A stretch of 64,000 bases of DNA, from the NCBI GenBank assembly GCA_003946805.1, contig RPSH01000003.1:1-64000 (forward strand), read 5' to 3'. A program made the position numbers and the translations under genes. How positions within the stretch are numbered: position 1 is the first letter of the stretch; the number at the start of each line of letters is the position of its first letter. Below the pieces are notes generated by a model that saw only the letters and a list, made by a program, of their open reading frames with translations, was not told the DNA's origin and searched no databases. This document shows positions 54,242 through 64,000 of this stretch, piece after piece. Source of the DNA: Bacillus sp. 2B10 (lineage in GTDB: Bacteria > Pseudomonadota > Alphaproteobacteria > Sphingomonadales > Sphingomonadaceae).

Positions 54242-56841
54242 CAGCGATCGAAGCCCAGATCGGCCAGCGCCGCAAAGGCATTGCCCGGCCGCGGTGCCGG
54301 ACGCGGCGCCGGCACCGTCGCCCGTCGGCGCGCCGGTGCCCAGCGCCACTGCGCCACCGCCCCTTCCGCCGCACTCGGCCGGAACCCCAGCTGCGCCATC
54401 AGCCGCGCGATAGTCTCCGGCTTCAGCCCCATCGACACCGCCAGCGCCGGATCGGGCGCGAACGGCGCATTTCCCTTGCGCGCGTCATGCGCCGCCTGCG
54501 CCAGCCGCTCGATCAGGTCGACGCGCACCGCCTGCGGCCCGAACCGGCGATAGCCCCACGCGCCCTGCCCCGCCGGCAGCACCGTCGCCCCGGTCGGTGC
54601 CAGCGGCTCGATCGGATGGCCGTCGCGCGCCGCCAGCAACGCCGCGCGCCACCGCGCCGATGCCGGGCGGAACAGCCGCGGATCGAACAGGTCGAGCGAC
54701 CCGATCATCACCCCGGCCTTGCGCAGCCGTCGCCGATCGTCGCCGGTCAGCGGCGCCAGCATCGCATCGAACCCGTCGCGCGGGGCGATGCCGCCGACCT
54801 CGGTCAGTGCCGCCGCCACCGCCCGCAGCGCGCCGCCGACGCCCGGATCGCGCGCCAGTGCCGCGAGCGTGCCCAGCGTGGGCGCGCGCCGCAGCAGTTC
54901 GGCCTGCACCCAGTCGGACAGCCGTTCGCGCACCTGGCCCTGCGCCGCGCGTTCCAGCACCGACAGGCTGCGGTCGAGCGTCACCGCCGGCCGGTCCAGC
55001 GTCGTGCCCGCGGTCAGCGTCGCCACCGGCAACCCGTTCCACGCCAGCGCGGGCGCGCCGCCCGGTTCGGCGAGCAGCGCCAGTTCGGCATCGCCCGCCA
55101 CCGCCAGCTCGCCGCCGCGCTTGCGCAGCTCGCTCGCCAATCCCTTCTCGGCGGCGGCGATCAGCAGCCGCTTGTCGGCGACCGTCGTCTCCGGCGACAC
55201 CTCGAACCGGAAACCGTTCAGCCGCCCCAGCGCATGGCCGTCGACGCTGACCGCGCCATCGGCCGCGACATCGACCGGCAGGTCCGCCGCCCCCGCCCCG
55301 ATCCGCCGCAGCAGCACCGTGGTGCGCTGGTCGACGAAGCGCTGGCGCAACCGGTCGTGCAGCGCGTCGGACAGCTTCTCCTCGACGCCGCGCGTCCGCG
55401 CCGCCCAATGTTCGGGGTCGAGCAGCCAGTCGCTGCGATGCGCGATATAGGCCCAGCTGCGCGCCGCCGCGATCCGCCCGGCGATCGTCTCGACATCGCC
55501 GTTCATCTGGTCCAGCCGCTGCAATTCGTCGGCGAACCACTGGTGCGGGATGTGCCCCGCGCCTTCGCTCAGATGGCCGAAGATCCGCCCGACGAAGCGG
55601 CTGTGCGGATCGGGGCCGAGCTTGCGGAAATCGGGCAGCCCACACGCCGCCCACAGCCGCCGCACCATCGCCGACGACCAGGTCCGCGCCCGCACCCAAT
55701 CCTCCTCCGCCAGCCGCTTGAGCACGATCAGGTCTATCGCTTCAGGCGCTGCCATCAGCACCGGGTCGCGCGGGCGCTGCTCAAGGCTGTCGATCAGTGC
55801 GTCGAGGCTGGAGAAATCGGGCTCGCCGCTGCGCCAGTAGAGCCGTTCGAGCGGCGGGACATGATGCCCCTCAATCGCCAGCACTTCCTCGGGAGTGAAG
55901 GCATTCGGTCCTTCCTCGACCAGCGCGCCGAACGTGCCGTCGCGGTGGTGCCGTCCGGCGCGCCCGGCGATCTGCGCCATCTCCGCGACGGTCAGCCGCC
56001 GTTGCCGCCGCCCGTCGAACTTGCGCAACGACGCGAAGGCGACATGCGCGACGTCGAGGTTCAGCCCCATGCCGATCGCATCGGTCGCGACCAGATAATC
56101 GACCTCGCCCGACTGGAACATCGCGACCTGTGCGTTGCGGGTGCGCGGGCTCAGCGCGCCCATCACCACCGCCGCGCCGCCACGCATCCGCCGGATCGCC
56201 TCGGCCACGGCATAGACCTCCTCGGACGAGAAGGCGACGATCGCCGAGCGCCGCGGCAGGCGCGACAGCTTGCGTGCGCCGGCATAGCTGAGCGTCGAAA
56301 AGCGCGGTCGCGAGATGATCTCGGCATCCTTCACCAGCGCCCGGATCATCGGCTTGAGCGAATCCGAGCCCAGGATCATCGTCTCCTCGCGCCCGCGCGC
56401 GCGCAGCAGCCGGTCGGTGAAGACATGGCCACGTTCGGGATCGGCGCCGAGCTGCGCCTCGTCCAGCGCGACGAATGCCGTCTCGCGCTCCAGCGGCATG
56501 GATTCGGCGGTACACAGGAACCAGCGCGCCTTCGGCGGAACGATCCGTTCCTCGCCGGTCACCAGTGCGACATTCTCTACGCCTTTCATCGCGACGACGC
56601 GGTCGTAATTCTCGCGGGCGAGCAACCGGAGCGGGAAACCGATCATCCCCGACGCATGGCCGCACATCCGCTCGATCGCGAGATAGGTCTTGCCGGTATT
56701 GGTCGGCCCCAGCACTGCCGTGACCGGGCTACGCGCGAACTGGCTCATCCCCGTCAACATCGGGGCTACCGCGTCGCCGCGCAACGGCTTTTGCGAGTTC
56801 CGCCAGAGGTTTCGCTCCATCGCATACCGTAAACGGCTCAT
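54241..56841 (-). CDS. SUV3-like DEAD/DEAH-type RNA helicase
   Basis: 866 residues. Walker A GPTNTGKTYLAIERM, motif II DEAQ (ALDEAQLGADPERGH), SYAGARKLSRLPRRS, and motif VI region QIAGRAGRHHRDGTF are all present. The domain order matches SUV3-like helicases, which unwind structured RNA. The C-terminal half is helical with a basic, Ala/Pro-rich tail. It is upstream of the S4 protein and divergent from the M23 peptidase. Confidence 0.95.
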   Translation of the reverse strand: MSRLRYAMERNLWRNSQKPLRGDAVAPMLTGMSQFARSPVTAVLGPTNTGKTYLAIERMCGHASGMIGFPLRLLARENYDRVVAMKGVENVALVTGEERIVPPKARWFLCTAESMPLERETAFVALDEAQLGADPERGHVFTDRLLRARGREETMILGSDSLKPMIRALVKDAEIISRPRFSTLSYAGARKLSRLPRRSAIVAFSSEEVYAVAEAIRRMRGGAAVVMGALSPRTRNAQVAMFQSGEVDYLVATDAIGMGLNLDVAHVAFASLRKFDGRRQRRLTVAEMAQIAGRAGRHHRDGTFGALVEEGPNAFTPEEVLAIEGHHVPPLERLYWRSGEPDFSSLDALIDSLEQRPRDPVLMAAPEAIDLIVLKRLAEEDWVRARTWSSAMVRRLWAACGLPDFRKLGPDPHSRFVGRIFGHLSEGAGHIPHQWFADELQRLDQMNGDVETIAGRIAAARSWAYIAHRSDWLLDPEHWAARTRGVEEKLSDALHDRLRQRFVDQRTTVLLRRIGAGAADLPVDVAADGAVSVDGHALGRLNGFRFEVSPETTVADKRLLIAAAEKGLASELRKRGGELAVAGDAELALLAEPGGAPALAWNGLPVATLTAGTTLDRPAVTLDRSLSVLERAAQGQVRERLSDWVQAELLRRAPTLGTLAALARDPGVGGALRAVAAALTEVGGIAPRDGFDAMLAPLTGDDRRRLRKAGVMIGSLDLFDPRLFRPASARWRAALLAARDGHPIEPLAPTGATVLPAGQGAWGYRRFGPQAVRVDLIERLAQAAHDARKGNAPFAPDPALAVSMGLKPETIARLMAQLGFRPSAAEGAVAQWRWAPARRRATVPAPRPAPRPGNAFAALADLGFDR

Positions 56842-56944
56842 CGCAGCCAGGTGGGCGGCCGCCGTGGTTCATTTGACTTTAAACCTTTGCCTTCACAGGG
56901 GAGAGGACCGGGCCGGGTCGGGCGGCCATATCTGGGGGCTGGGT

Positions 56945-58396
56945 GTGTTTCTGCGCACCGATCATGGACTGGAACTGGCCGGCGGCACCAGCGCGCTGCG
57001 CTTCGGTCGTGCGCCGATCCTCGCCGCTCCCGCCGCCGCGTTGCGTGGTCGCATCGAATCGTTCGACTGGACCCCCGATCTCGGCGCCGCGATCGGATCG
57101 CGCGATTGGTGGCGCGGCCTTGCCAGCTGCACCGCGCTGTGCGCCGCGCTGTGGGCATTGTCGCCGGGCTGGAATCGCCCGATCCTGGGCAGCGTCCCCG
57201 CCCCGCTCGACGGTACCGCACTCGACGAAGCTCGCAGCCTGTCGTTCGGCGCGAGCGCGCTGGGGGGCACCAGCGGGATGCGCCTAGCCGCGACGTCGCG
57301 CGTCGTGCCGCTGGCCGACACGCCCGAACGGCCGATCGTCGAAGCCACCGCGACACTGGGCGGCGGCATCGCCGGGGCGCTCGAACGCACCGGCGTAGGC
57401 GCGGGCGAGGCGCGTCAGGTCGCCGCGCTCGTCGCCGGACGGGTCGATCCGGCCGAATTGTCGCCCGGCACCCGGCTCGACGTCACGCTCGGACGCCGCG
57501 ACACGCTGTCGCAACCGCGGCCGCTCGAACGCCTCGCCTTCCGCGCGAAGTTCGACCTCGCGCTCGAAATCGTCCGCGAAGCCGGCACGCTGCGGCTGGA
57601 CGCGCGGCCGATCGCGATCGACCATACGCCCTTGCGGATTCGCGGCCGGGTCGGTGCCAGCCTGTACCGCGCGGCACGCGCCGCCGGCGCGCCGGCAAAG
57701 GCCGTCGAATCCTATATCCGCACCGTCTCCGGCATGGTGCCGATGGGACAGGTCGGGCAGGACGACCGTTTCGACCTGATCGTCGAACAGGCACGCGCCG
57801 CCACCGGCGAAGTGCAGCTCGGCCAGTTGCTCTATGCCGGGCTGGAGGGGCGGCGCGACGTCCGCCTCGTGCGCTGGCAGGCGGACGGTCGTATCGAATG
57901 GCTCGATCCGAAGGGCGTGGGCGAGCGCAAGGGCACGATGATGTGGCCGGTCGCGGCGCGCATCTCGTCCAATTTCGGCTGGCGGGTCCATCCGGTGCTC
58001 GGCTTCCGCCGGCTGCACAAGGGCATGGATTTCGCCGCCGCCTATGGCAGCCCGATCCGCGCCACCACGGATGGCCGCGTCGTCGCCGCCGGGCGGCATG
58101 GTGGCTATGGCAATTTCGTGAAGCTCGACCACGGCGGCGGCCTGGCGACCGGCTATGGGCATATGAGCCGGATCATCGTGTCGGCCGGCAGCCGCGTCGC
58201 GCGGGGTCAGGTGATCGGCTATGTCGGGTCGACCGGCCTGTCGACCGGTCCGCATCTGCATTACGAACTGTGGAAGAACGGCGTACCGGTCAACCCGCGC
58301 TCGGTGGCGTTCGCGACGGTGCAGCGGCTGGATGGCGATGAACTGCGGCGCTTCAACCAGCTCGTCGGCCGGTTGATGGGCGTGGGTGCGCGCTGA
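56945..58396 (+). CDS. M23 family metallopeptidase (LytM-type)
   Basis: 483 residues. A central hydrophobic segment (LASCTALCAALWALSPGW) near residue 60 anchors it to the inner membrane. An OapA-like middle region precedes the M23 domain from about residue 350, with HKGMDFA and HLHYE as zinc ligands and GYGHMSRI. It cleaves or regulates cleavage of peptidoglycan cross-bridges. The start is uncertain: GTG at 56945 follows GGGGGCTGG; the frame is open further upstream. Confidence 0.9.
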   Translation: MFLRTDHGLELAGGTSALRFGRAPILAAPAAALRGRIESFDWTPDLGAAIGSRDWWRGLASCTALCAALWALSPGWNRPILGSVPAPLDGTALDEARSLSFGASALGGTSGMRLAATSRVVPLADTPERPIVEATATLGGGIAGALERTGVGAGEARQVAALVAGRVDPAELSPGTRLDVTLGRRDTLSQPRPLERLAFRAKFDLALEIVREAGTLRLDARPIAIDHTPLRIRGRVGASLYRAARAAGAPAKAVESYIRTVSGMVPMGQVGQDDRFDLIVEQARAATGEVQLGQLLYAGLEGRRDVRLVRWQADGRIEWLDPKGVGERKGTMMWPVAARISSNFGWRVHPVLGFRRLHKGMDFAAAYGSPIRATTDGRVVAAGRHGGYGNFVKLDHGGGLATGYGHMSRIIVSAGSRVARGQVIGYVGSTGLSTGPHLHYELWKNGVPVNPRSVAFATVQRLDGDELRRFNQLVGRLMGVGAR

Positions 58397-58422
58397 CATC
58401 AGTGCGTTGAGAGACGGCGCAG

Positions 58423-58498
58423 GTCCGGCGAAGGCCGGGGCCAGCGGCGCCTGTTCCGCCCCGGAAGCGGGGGGAGCCCCGCCTTTGCCGGAATGACG
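58423..58498. repeat. Intergenic inverted repeat, CCGGCGAAGGCCGGG type
   Basis: Arms near 58423-58442 and 58473-58498 pair imperfectly around a spacer that itself contains a small CCGCCCCGG hairpin. It lies between the convergent M23 and HerA-like genes. Confidence 0.7.
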
Positions 58499-58523
58499 CC
58501 GATACCGGCGCGGCTGACCGCCC

Positions 58524-60176
58524 TTACCGCCCCTGCGTCCGCCAGCGGCGAATGGTACGCTCGATCATGGCGTCCTCTCCCCCCTCCTGCTGCCACATCT
58601 GCGTGAACGACGGTGAGGCCGACGCCGGGCAACGGGACGGTTCGAGCGAATCGAACGAGATGCGGATCGGCGTCGCGACACCCTCGCCGACGATGATGCA
58701 CTCGCGGTTGCGCAGCGCCGGGATCGCGTCGAGGAACCCTCGCGCATCCTCGGGCATCGCCGCACGCACGAACGCCTGATCGCGCTCGTTGTTGAGCCGC
58801 ATCGTCAGGATCGTGCCGCACTGCGACAGCACCCCTTCGGCCAGGTCGGACGGGCGCTGGGTAATCAGCCCCAGCGAGACGCCATATTTGCGCCCTTCCT
58901 TCGCGATCCGGTTCAGGATGCCCGACGCCGCCGACGCCACGCCGCCGCGCTCGCTCGGCACGTAACGATGCGCTTCCTCGCACACCAGCAATACCGGCTT
59001 CGGCGTCTCCCCCCGCGACCATATCGCGAAATCGAACACCAGCCGCGCCAGCACCGCGACGACGACCGACGTGATTTCCGACGGCACGCCCGACACGTCG
59101 ATGACCGAGATCGGCTTGCCCTGCGCCGGCAGGCGGAACACGCGCTTGAGGAACCCTGCCATCGTGTCGGCGACCAGCATGCCGGAAAACATGAAGGCAT
59201 AGCGCGGATCGGCACGGATCTCCTCGATCCGCGCCTTCAGCCGCAGATAGGGCGCGTTGTCGCTGCCGCGGTCCATCTTCGCCATTTCGGCCTGGATCAA
59301 CGCGGACAGGTCGGAAATCAGATACGGGACCGGCGCATCGACCGTCAGGCGCGGAATTTCCTGCGCCATGCGGTTCTTCGCCTTCGCGCCCAGGATGCAG
59401 CGGGCGAGGATGTCCGCCTCGATCTGCCGTGCCGATCCTTCGGACGTCAGCAGGATGTCGCAATGCTCGTGAAAGTTCAGCAGCCAATAGGGCAGTTGGA
59501 GGTTGCCGACGTCGAGCAGTTCGCCCTTGTCCTCGAACGCGGCGGCATATTCGCCATGCGGATCGATCACCACGACATGGCCGTGCGGGCTATGGTCGCA
59601 GATGCGGTGCAGGATCAGCGCCGCCGACGTCGACTTGCCGGTGCCGGTCGATCCGACCAGCGCGAAATGCTTGCCCAGCAACGGGTCGACATACAGCGCG
59701 GCGCGCAGGTCGGGCGCCATATGGACATGGCCGATGGTGATGTGCGGACGGTCCTGCATCGCATAGATCCGTCGCAGCGCATCGATCGACACCGGATGGA
59801 CCGGCGAACCCGGCAACGGATAGCGGGTGACACCGCGCCGGAACCCCCGCATCCCCTGCCCCGGCTCGGGCTCATAGCCTTCGCCCATCAGGTCGACCTC
59901 GGCGATCAGGTTCGATCCATCCTCCGCCAGCCGGGTCGACCGGATGCTGGCGATGACCCACGTCTTGCCGATCTGCAACTTGACCAGCGTTCCGACCTGC
60001 CCGGCCGGCGCCTCGCCATCGCGGATGTTGTTGGCCAGCATCGACACCGCCACCATGTCGAGCAGCAACCGGCTCGAAGCGCCGGAAATATCGAGGAGGA
60101 CGCCGATCCCGACCGTGTCGCCGATGCGCGTGGCGTGCGGCGACTCGGGCACCGGGGGACGGATCGGGATGTTCAT
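58524..60176 (-). CDS. HerA-like ATPase (DUF87)
   Basis: 550 residues of the FtsK-HerA AAA+ superfamily. The N-terminal HAS-barrel (about 15-110) precedes the ATPase with Walker A GSTGTGKST, Walker B LLVCEEAHRY and sensor LITQRPSDLAEGVL. HerA proteins translocate DNA in end-processing or partition. No NurA nuclease gene is adjacent. ATG at 60176 has AGGGTGG upstream; GTG at 60185 is an alternative. Confidence 0.93.
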   Translation of the reverse strand: MNIPIRPPVPESPHATRIGDTVGIGVLLDISGASSRLLLDMVAVSMLANNIRDGEAPAGQVGTLVKLQIGKTWVIASIRSTRLAEDGSNLIAEVDLMGEGYEPEPGQGMRGFRRGVTRYPLPGSPVHPVSIDALRRIYAMQDRPHITIGHVHMAPDLRAALYVDPLLGKHFALVGSTGTGKSTSAALILHRICDHSPHGHVVVIDPHGEYAAAFEDKGELLDVGNLQLPYWLLNFHEHCDILLTSEGSARQIEADILARCILGAKAKNRMAQEIPRLTVDAPVPYLISDLSALIQAEMAKMDRGSDNAPYLRLKARIEEIRADPRYAFMFSGMLVADTMAGFLKRVFRLPAQGKPISVIDVSGVPSEITSVVVAVLARLVFDFAIWSRGETPKPVLLVCEEAHRYVPSERGGVASAASGILNRIAKEGRKYGVSLGLITQRPSDLAEGVLSQCGTILTMRLNNERDQAFVRAAMPEDARGFLDAIPALRNRECIIVGEGVATPIRISFDSLEPSRCPASASPSFTQMWQQEGGEDAMIERTIRRWRTQGR

Positions 60177-60214
60177 CGCCGCCACCCTGCACCGCTACCC
60201 GTAAATTTTACGTG

Positions 60215-61132
60215 TCAGATGCGCTCGCCGCTTAACCGCTGGCAAACCATGTCGAGCTGGCCCAGCGTCGAATAGCCGATGGTGATCGTCCCGCCCTTCT
60301 CGCCATGCGCGATCTGGACCTTCAGCCCCAGCACGTCGCCCAACTGCCGTTCCAGCGCGCGCAGATCGGCATCGATCGTCCCGTCCGCCGGCGCGGCCGC
60401 CTCACGGGGCGCGCGGCTCCGCCTGGCCTCGGGGTCGCGCGTCTGGCGGGCGAGGCGCTCGACGTCACGCACCGACAGCCCTTTCGCCACCACCTTCTCG
60501 GCGATCGTCTCGGCACCGTCCACGTTGATGAGCGCGCGGGCGTGACCCATGCTCAGCCGCTGATCGCCGACCATGTCCTGGATCGGCTTGGGCAGTTCGA
60601 GCAGGCGCAGCAGGTTGGTGACGTGGCTGCGCGACTTGGCGACCAGATTGGCGAGCGCCTCCTGGGTATGGCCGAACTCGTCGATCAGCCGGCGATAGCC
60701 TTCCGCCTCCTCGATCGCGGTCAGGTCACGACGCTGGATATTCTCGACCAGCGCGATTTCCATGGTCTCGGTATCGGTGAAGTCGCGCACGACCACCGGC
60801 ACCTCATGCAGCCGCGCCCGCTGTGCCGCCCGCCAGCGCCGCTCGCCTGCGACGATCTGATACCCCTTGCCATGCGGTCGCACGACGATCGGCTGGATCA
60901 CGCCGCGCGCCGCGATCGACTCGGCCAGTTCGTCGAGCGCCCCTTCATCGAAGAACCGCCGCGGCTGTCCCGGCAGCGGCGACAATGCGGTCACCGGCAA
61001 CTGTCGCACGCCGCTATGCGGCGACGATCCGCGCGCGGTCGGCACATCGCCATCGGGTTCGCCCAACAGGGAACTCAGCCCCCGGCCCAGTCCGCCCATC
61101 CGCGGCCGCCGCGGTGTCGCCTGCTCGCTCAT
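60215..61132 (-). CDS. parB: Chromosome partitioning protein ParB
   Basis: 305 residues. N-terminal GLGRGLSSLLGE, box II GERRWRAAQRARL and the ENIQRRDL helix precede the HTH (KSRSHVTNLLRLL) and the C-terminal dimerisation helices. ParB binds parS and, as a CTP switch, slides to form the partition complex. Its ATG overlaps parA (ATGA). Confidence 0.98.
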   Translation of the reverse strand: MSEQATPRRPRMGGLGRGLSSLLGEPDGDVPTARGSSPHSGVRQLPVTALSPLPGQPRRFFDEGALDELAESIAARGVIQPIVVRPHGKGYQIVAGERRWRAAQRARLHEVPVVVRDFTDTETMEIALVENIQRRDLTAIEEAEGYRRLIDEFGHTQEALANLVAKSRSHVTNLLRLLELPKPIQDMVGDQRLSMGHARALINVDGAETIAEKVVAKGLSVRDVERLARQTRDPEARRSRAPREAAAPADGTIDADLRALERQLGDVLGLKVQIAHGEKGGTITIGYSTLGQLDMVCQRLSGERI

Positions 61133-61908
61133 GCCGCTTCCGCCAGCGACGGCAGCCGCGCGATCACTTCGCGCGCCAATGCGATATACGCTTCCGATCC
61201 GGCGCAGCGATAATCGTAGATCAGCGCCGGCATGCCATGGCTCGGCGCTTCGGACAGGCGGACATTGCGCGGGATCACCGTATCGAACACCACTTTCCCC
61301 AACACCGCGCGCACATCGTCCGACACCTGATCGGTCAGCCGGTTGCGCCGGTCGTACATCGTCAACACCACGCCCAGGATCGACAGCCCCGGATTGAACC
61401 GTCCGCGGATTCGCTCGACCGTGCTCAGCAACTGGCTCAACCCTTCCAGCGCAAAGAATTCGCACTGGAGCGGCACCAGCAGCGCATGGCTCGCCACCAT
61501 CGCGTTGATCGTCAGCAGCCCCAGCGACGGCGGGCAGTCGATCAGGATCACGTCCCACCGCCCGCCACTGGCCTCGACCACCCGGTCCAGCCGGTGGGTT
61601 CGCTCCTCGAACTCGATCAGCTCGATCTCGGCACCCGACAGGTCGACCGTCGCCGGGACGATCGACAGCCGCGGCACCTTGGTCGGAATCGCGGCCTCGT
61701 TCAGCATCAGGTCGCCGACCAGCAGGTCATAGGTCGAATGTTCGCGATCGTTGCGCCCGATCCCCAGCCCGGTCGAGGCATTGCCCTGCGGATCGAGGTC
61801 GAGGATCAGCACGTCGAGCCCGGTCGCCGCCAGCGCCGTGCCGACGTTGATCGCCGTGGTGGTCTTGCCGACGCCCCCCTTCTGGTTCGCGATGGCAATG
61901 CAAATCAT
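61129..61908 (-). CDS. parA: Chromosome partitioning ATPase ParA
   Basis: 259 residues of the Soj/ParA deviant-Walker family: KGGVGKTTTAIN at the start, DLDPQGNASTGLG and the ATPase DCPPSLGLLT. There is no N-terminal HTH, so it is the chromosomal type. It moves ParB-parS complexes along the nucleoid. The start overlaps rsmG (ATGA). Confidence 0.98.
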   Translation of the reverse strand: MICIAIANQKGGVGKTTTAINVGTALAATGLDVLILDLDPQGNASTGLGIGRNDREHSTYDLLVGDLMLNEAAIPTKVPRLSIVPATVDLSGAEIELIEFEERTHRLDRVVEASGGRWDVILIDCPPSLGLLTINAMVASHALLVPLQCEFFALEGLSQLLSTVERIRGRFNPGLSILGVVLTMYDRRNRLTDQVSDDVRAVLGKVVFDTVIPRNVRLSEAPSHGMPALIYDYRCAGSEAYIALAREVIARLPSLAEAA

Positions 61909-62525
61909 GCTTGGCGCACTCCCCTAGCGACCACGATCGACGATGTCGGATCGGTAATGCTGTGTTCCACGTGAAACATTCCGCGCCAGCCGACCATGGC
62001 TTCGGCCAACTCCTCGGCGGCGGAACGTCCCTTCGGCAATAGCCATATCGTATCGTCATCGCCATGCCGATGGCCGATCGCAAATAACGCCGCCAGTCGC
62101 GCCACCGCGCGTGCGCTGATGATCGCGGCTGGGTGTTCGACCGCCAGCCGCTCGATCCGGGCCTGATGCACGACGACGTTCGCCAGATCCAGGTCGGCGG
62201 CGATTTCGGCCAGCAACGTCGCCCGCCGTCCGCGCGGCTCGACCAACACGACCCGACGGTCGGTCAGGATCGCCGCGACGATTCCGGGAAACCCCGCCCC
62301 CGATCCGATATCGATCCAGTCGCCGTCCGGGGCATCCGCCGCCAGCGGCACCAGTTGCGCGGAGTCCAGCACATGACGTTGCCAGATGGTGTCGATCGTC
62401 GATGCGGCGATCAGGTTCTGGTTCGGCGTCTCGGTCACGATCCGCCTGGTAAACTGCGCCAGCACCTCCGTTCGCGCGGCGCCGAAATGGGTGACGATCC
62501 AGTCGTGGACGTCGTCCTGGGTCAT
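61905..62525 (-). CDS. rsmG: 16S rRNA m7G527 methyltransferase RsmG (GidB)
   Basis: 206 residues with the SAM-binding motif [12 protein letters not shown] and [13 protein letters not shown]. It methylates G527 of 16S rRNA. The C-terminal MFHVEHS is encoded by the parS site, an arrangement seen in other alphaproteobacteria. The start overlaps mnmG (ATGA). Confidence 0.97.
   Translation of the reverse strand: MTQDDVHDWIVTHFGAARTEVLAQFTRRIVTETPNQNLIAASTIDTIWQRHVLDSAQLVPLAADAPDGDWIDIGSGAGFPGIVAAILTDRRVVLVEPRGRRATLLAEIAADLDLANVVVHQARIERLAVEHPAAIISARAVARLAALFAIGHRHGDDDTIWLLPKGRSAAEELAEAMVGWRGMFHVEHSITDPTSSIVVARGVRQA
61973..61988. other. parS site within rsmG
   Basis: TGTTCCACGTGAAACA is an exact match to the TGTTNCACGTGAAACA ParB site. 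It is inside the end of rsmG, just upstream of parA. Confidence 0.9.
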
Positions 62526-64000
62526 GCTGCCAGCTTGCCCCCGCGATGGTGGAGCAGGATCGCAACCAGTGCCGCTGGCGTAACGCCCTGGATCCGCCCC
62601 GCCGCTGCCAGTGTCTCGGGCGCTGCCAGCGTCAGCCGCTCGACCATCTCGTTCGACAGGCCCGGCACCGCATCGTAGCAAAAGTCGCCCGGTAACGCGA
62701 CATGGTCGACCTTCGCCGCCGCCAGCTCCGCCGCCTGCCGTTCAAGATAGGGCGCATATCGCGCATCCTCGATCAGTTCGCCCAGCACCGCATCGTCGCC
62801 GTCGATTTCCAGATGCGCTGCGGTGACGCCCGGCACCAGCAACCATTCGCTGCCGCTGCGCATATCGCTACCGCTCACCGGCGCACCGCGTGCCGCCAGC
62901 ATATGCGCGACATGCCGCCGCGCCAATGCCTCGACCAGCGTCGCGCGTCGTTCCGATCGCCCGGCATCGAACGCCAGCCGCCCGGCCGACAGCAACCCCG
63001 CCGCCGCCCCGATCGCATGCAACCGGGTCGCCGCATTGTCCGACCGCAGTCGCAGCCGATACTCGGCACGTGCCGTCATCATCCGGTACGGCTCCGACAC
63101 GCCTTGCAACACCAGGTCGTCGATCATCACGCCGATATAGCTCGATTCCCGCGACAGGATCAGCGGATCGAGCCCCAGTGCCGCGCCCGCGGCATTGGCT
63201 CCGGCGACCAGCCCCTGCCCGCCAGCCTCTTCATAACCGGTCGTACCGTTGATCTGCCCGGCAAAGTAAAGCCCGTCGAGCGCGCGCAGTCGCAGCGTGG
63301 CATCCAGCGCGCGCGGATCGATATAGTCATACTCGACCGCATAGCCCGGCGTGACGATCTCGACCCGTTCCAGCCCGGCGACGCTGCGCAGCATCGCCAG
63401 CTGCACGTCGCCCGGCAGCGAGGTCGATACGCCATTGGGATAAACCAGATGCGTATCCAGCCCCTCGGGTTCGAGGAAGATCTGATGCCCGTCGCGATCG
63501 CCGAAGCGGTGCACCTTGTCCTCGATCGACGGGCAATAGCGCGGCCCCCGTCCTTCGATCGACCCGCTGAACAGCGGCGAACGGTCGAGCCCGGCGCGGA
63601 TGATATCGTGCGTCGCACCCGTCGTACGCGCTATCGCGCAGGCCAGCTGCGGCAGCCGCCGTGCCGGATCGGACAGGGGCGACATCGTCCATGGGTCGGC
63701 ATCCGATGGCTGTTCGGGCAATGTCGCCCAGTCGATCGTCCGCCCGTCGAGCCGCGGCGGCGTACCGGTCTTCAACCGAGCGATCGGCAGCGACAGGTTG
63801 CGGAGCTGCTGTCCCAGCCGGGTCGCCGCCCGCTCGCCGACGCGGCCGCCGATCGCGCGTTCGTCACCACGGAACATTGTCCCGCCCAGAAACGTACCGG
63901 TCGCCAAGACGACCGATCGCGCCGCGATCCGCGTACCGTCGGCCAGTTCGACGCCACTCACCCGCTGCCCTTCGGTCACCAGCGCCACGGTATCGCCACC
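62522..64000 (-). CDS. mnmG: tRNA uridine carboxymethylaminomethyl-modifying enzyme MnmG (GidA), N-terminus outside the window
   Basis: 492 codons of the C-terminal part are visible, of about 610-620 expected. MnmG with MnmE modifies U34 of certain tRNAs using FAD and folate. Visible motifs are [52 protein letters not shown] and the C-terminal helical domain. The gene continues past the right edge, so the start is not visible. Confidence 0.97.
   Translation of the reverse strand, partial: GGDTVALVTEGQRVSGVELADGTRIAARSVVLATGTFLGGTMFRGDERAIGGRVGERAATRLGQQLRNLSLPIARLKTGTPPRLDGRTIDWATLPEQPSDADPWTMSPLSDPARRLPQLACAIARTTGATHDIIRAGLDRSPLFSGSIEGRGPRYCPSIEDKVHRFGDRDGHQIFLEPEGLDTHLVYPNGVSTSLPGDVQLAMLRSVAGLERVEIVTPGYAVEYDYIDPRALDATLRLRALDGLYFAGQINGTTGYEEAGGQGLVAGANAAGAALGLDPLILSRESSYIGVMIDDLVLQGVSEPYRMMTARAEYRLRLRSDNAATRLHAIGAAAGLLSAGRLAFDAGRSERRATLVEALARRHVAHMLAARGAPVSGSDMRSGSEWLLVPGVTAAHLEIDGDDAVLGELIEDARYAPYLERQAAELAAAKVDHVALPGDFCYDAVPGLSNEMVERLTLAAPETLAAAGRIQGVTPAALVAILLHHRGGKLAA

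Noticed and set aside
53920..56832. 970-residue open frame antisense to the helicase
   Set aside because: The helicase motifs are unambiguous on the minus strand; the plus-strand translation is Arg/Pro/His-rich noise.

Overview
The window is a high-GC chromosomal segment from an alphaproteobacterium, most likely a Sphingomonas-type member of the Sphingomonadaceae. That reading rests on the carD-fdxA-S4 protein-helicase block, COQ9, a large OAR-like TonB-dependent receptor, an EcfG-type stress promoter and short palindromic intergenic repeats. The taxonomy is inferred from gene content; no rRNA or tRNA gene lies in the window. The right end (about 52.7-64 kb) is the replication-origin-proximal block mnmG-rsmG-parA-parB with two parS-like sites. 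No prophage, transposase or CRISPR array was seen.

Layout. 0-2 kb (minus): SCO1/SenC lipoprotein, YcgN-like cysteine cluster protein, and a YgjP-like zinc peptidase carrying an in-frame palindromic-repeat insertion; an ankyrin protein is divergent. 2.6-5.2 kb (minus): an overlapping three-gene operon of unknown purpose (secreted Ala-rich protein, AvrRpt2/C70-like cysteine protease, acidic protein). 5.4-9.2 kb: ssb, DUF4169, feoAB, coq9. 9.3-21.6 kb: sugar porter, aminotransferase, a secreted three-gene M48 protease operon, EamA transporter, old yellow enzyme, GIN-domain protein, S9 peptidase and succinate-semialdehyde dehydrogenase.

21.8-25.8 kb: a small secreted two-cysteine protein, then a stress-type operon (CsbD-like, PAS-LuxR regulator, two small or membrane proteins, entericidin) behind an EcfG-like promoter. 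26-35 kb: amine oxidoreductase, a sugar-type ABC importer whose ATPase gene converges on its permeases, a TonB-dependent receptor and a family 2 glycosyltransferase. 35-42.3 kb: a citrate-type locus with a TctDE-like two-component system facing an operon of binding protein, OprP-type porin, CitMHS symporter, TerC-like protein and alpha/beta hydrolase.

42.5-52.6 kb: katG, an MHYT-PAS-GGDEF-EAL protein, a second copy of the two-cysteine secreted protein behind an AT-rich intergenic stretch, the periplasmic aldehyde oxidoreductase paoABC, and a second GIN protein. 52.7-64 kb (mostly minus): carD, fdxA, S4 protein, SUV3-like helicase, a plus-strand M23 peptidase, HerA-like ATPase, parB, parA, rsmG and mnmG (cut by the window edge). 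Many neighbours overlap as ATGA or GTGA, so translational coupling is widespread.
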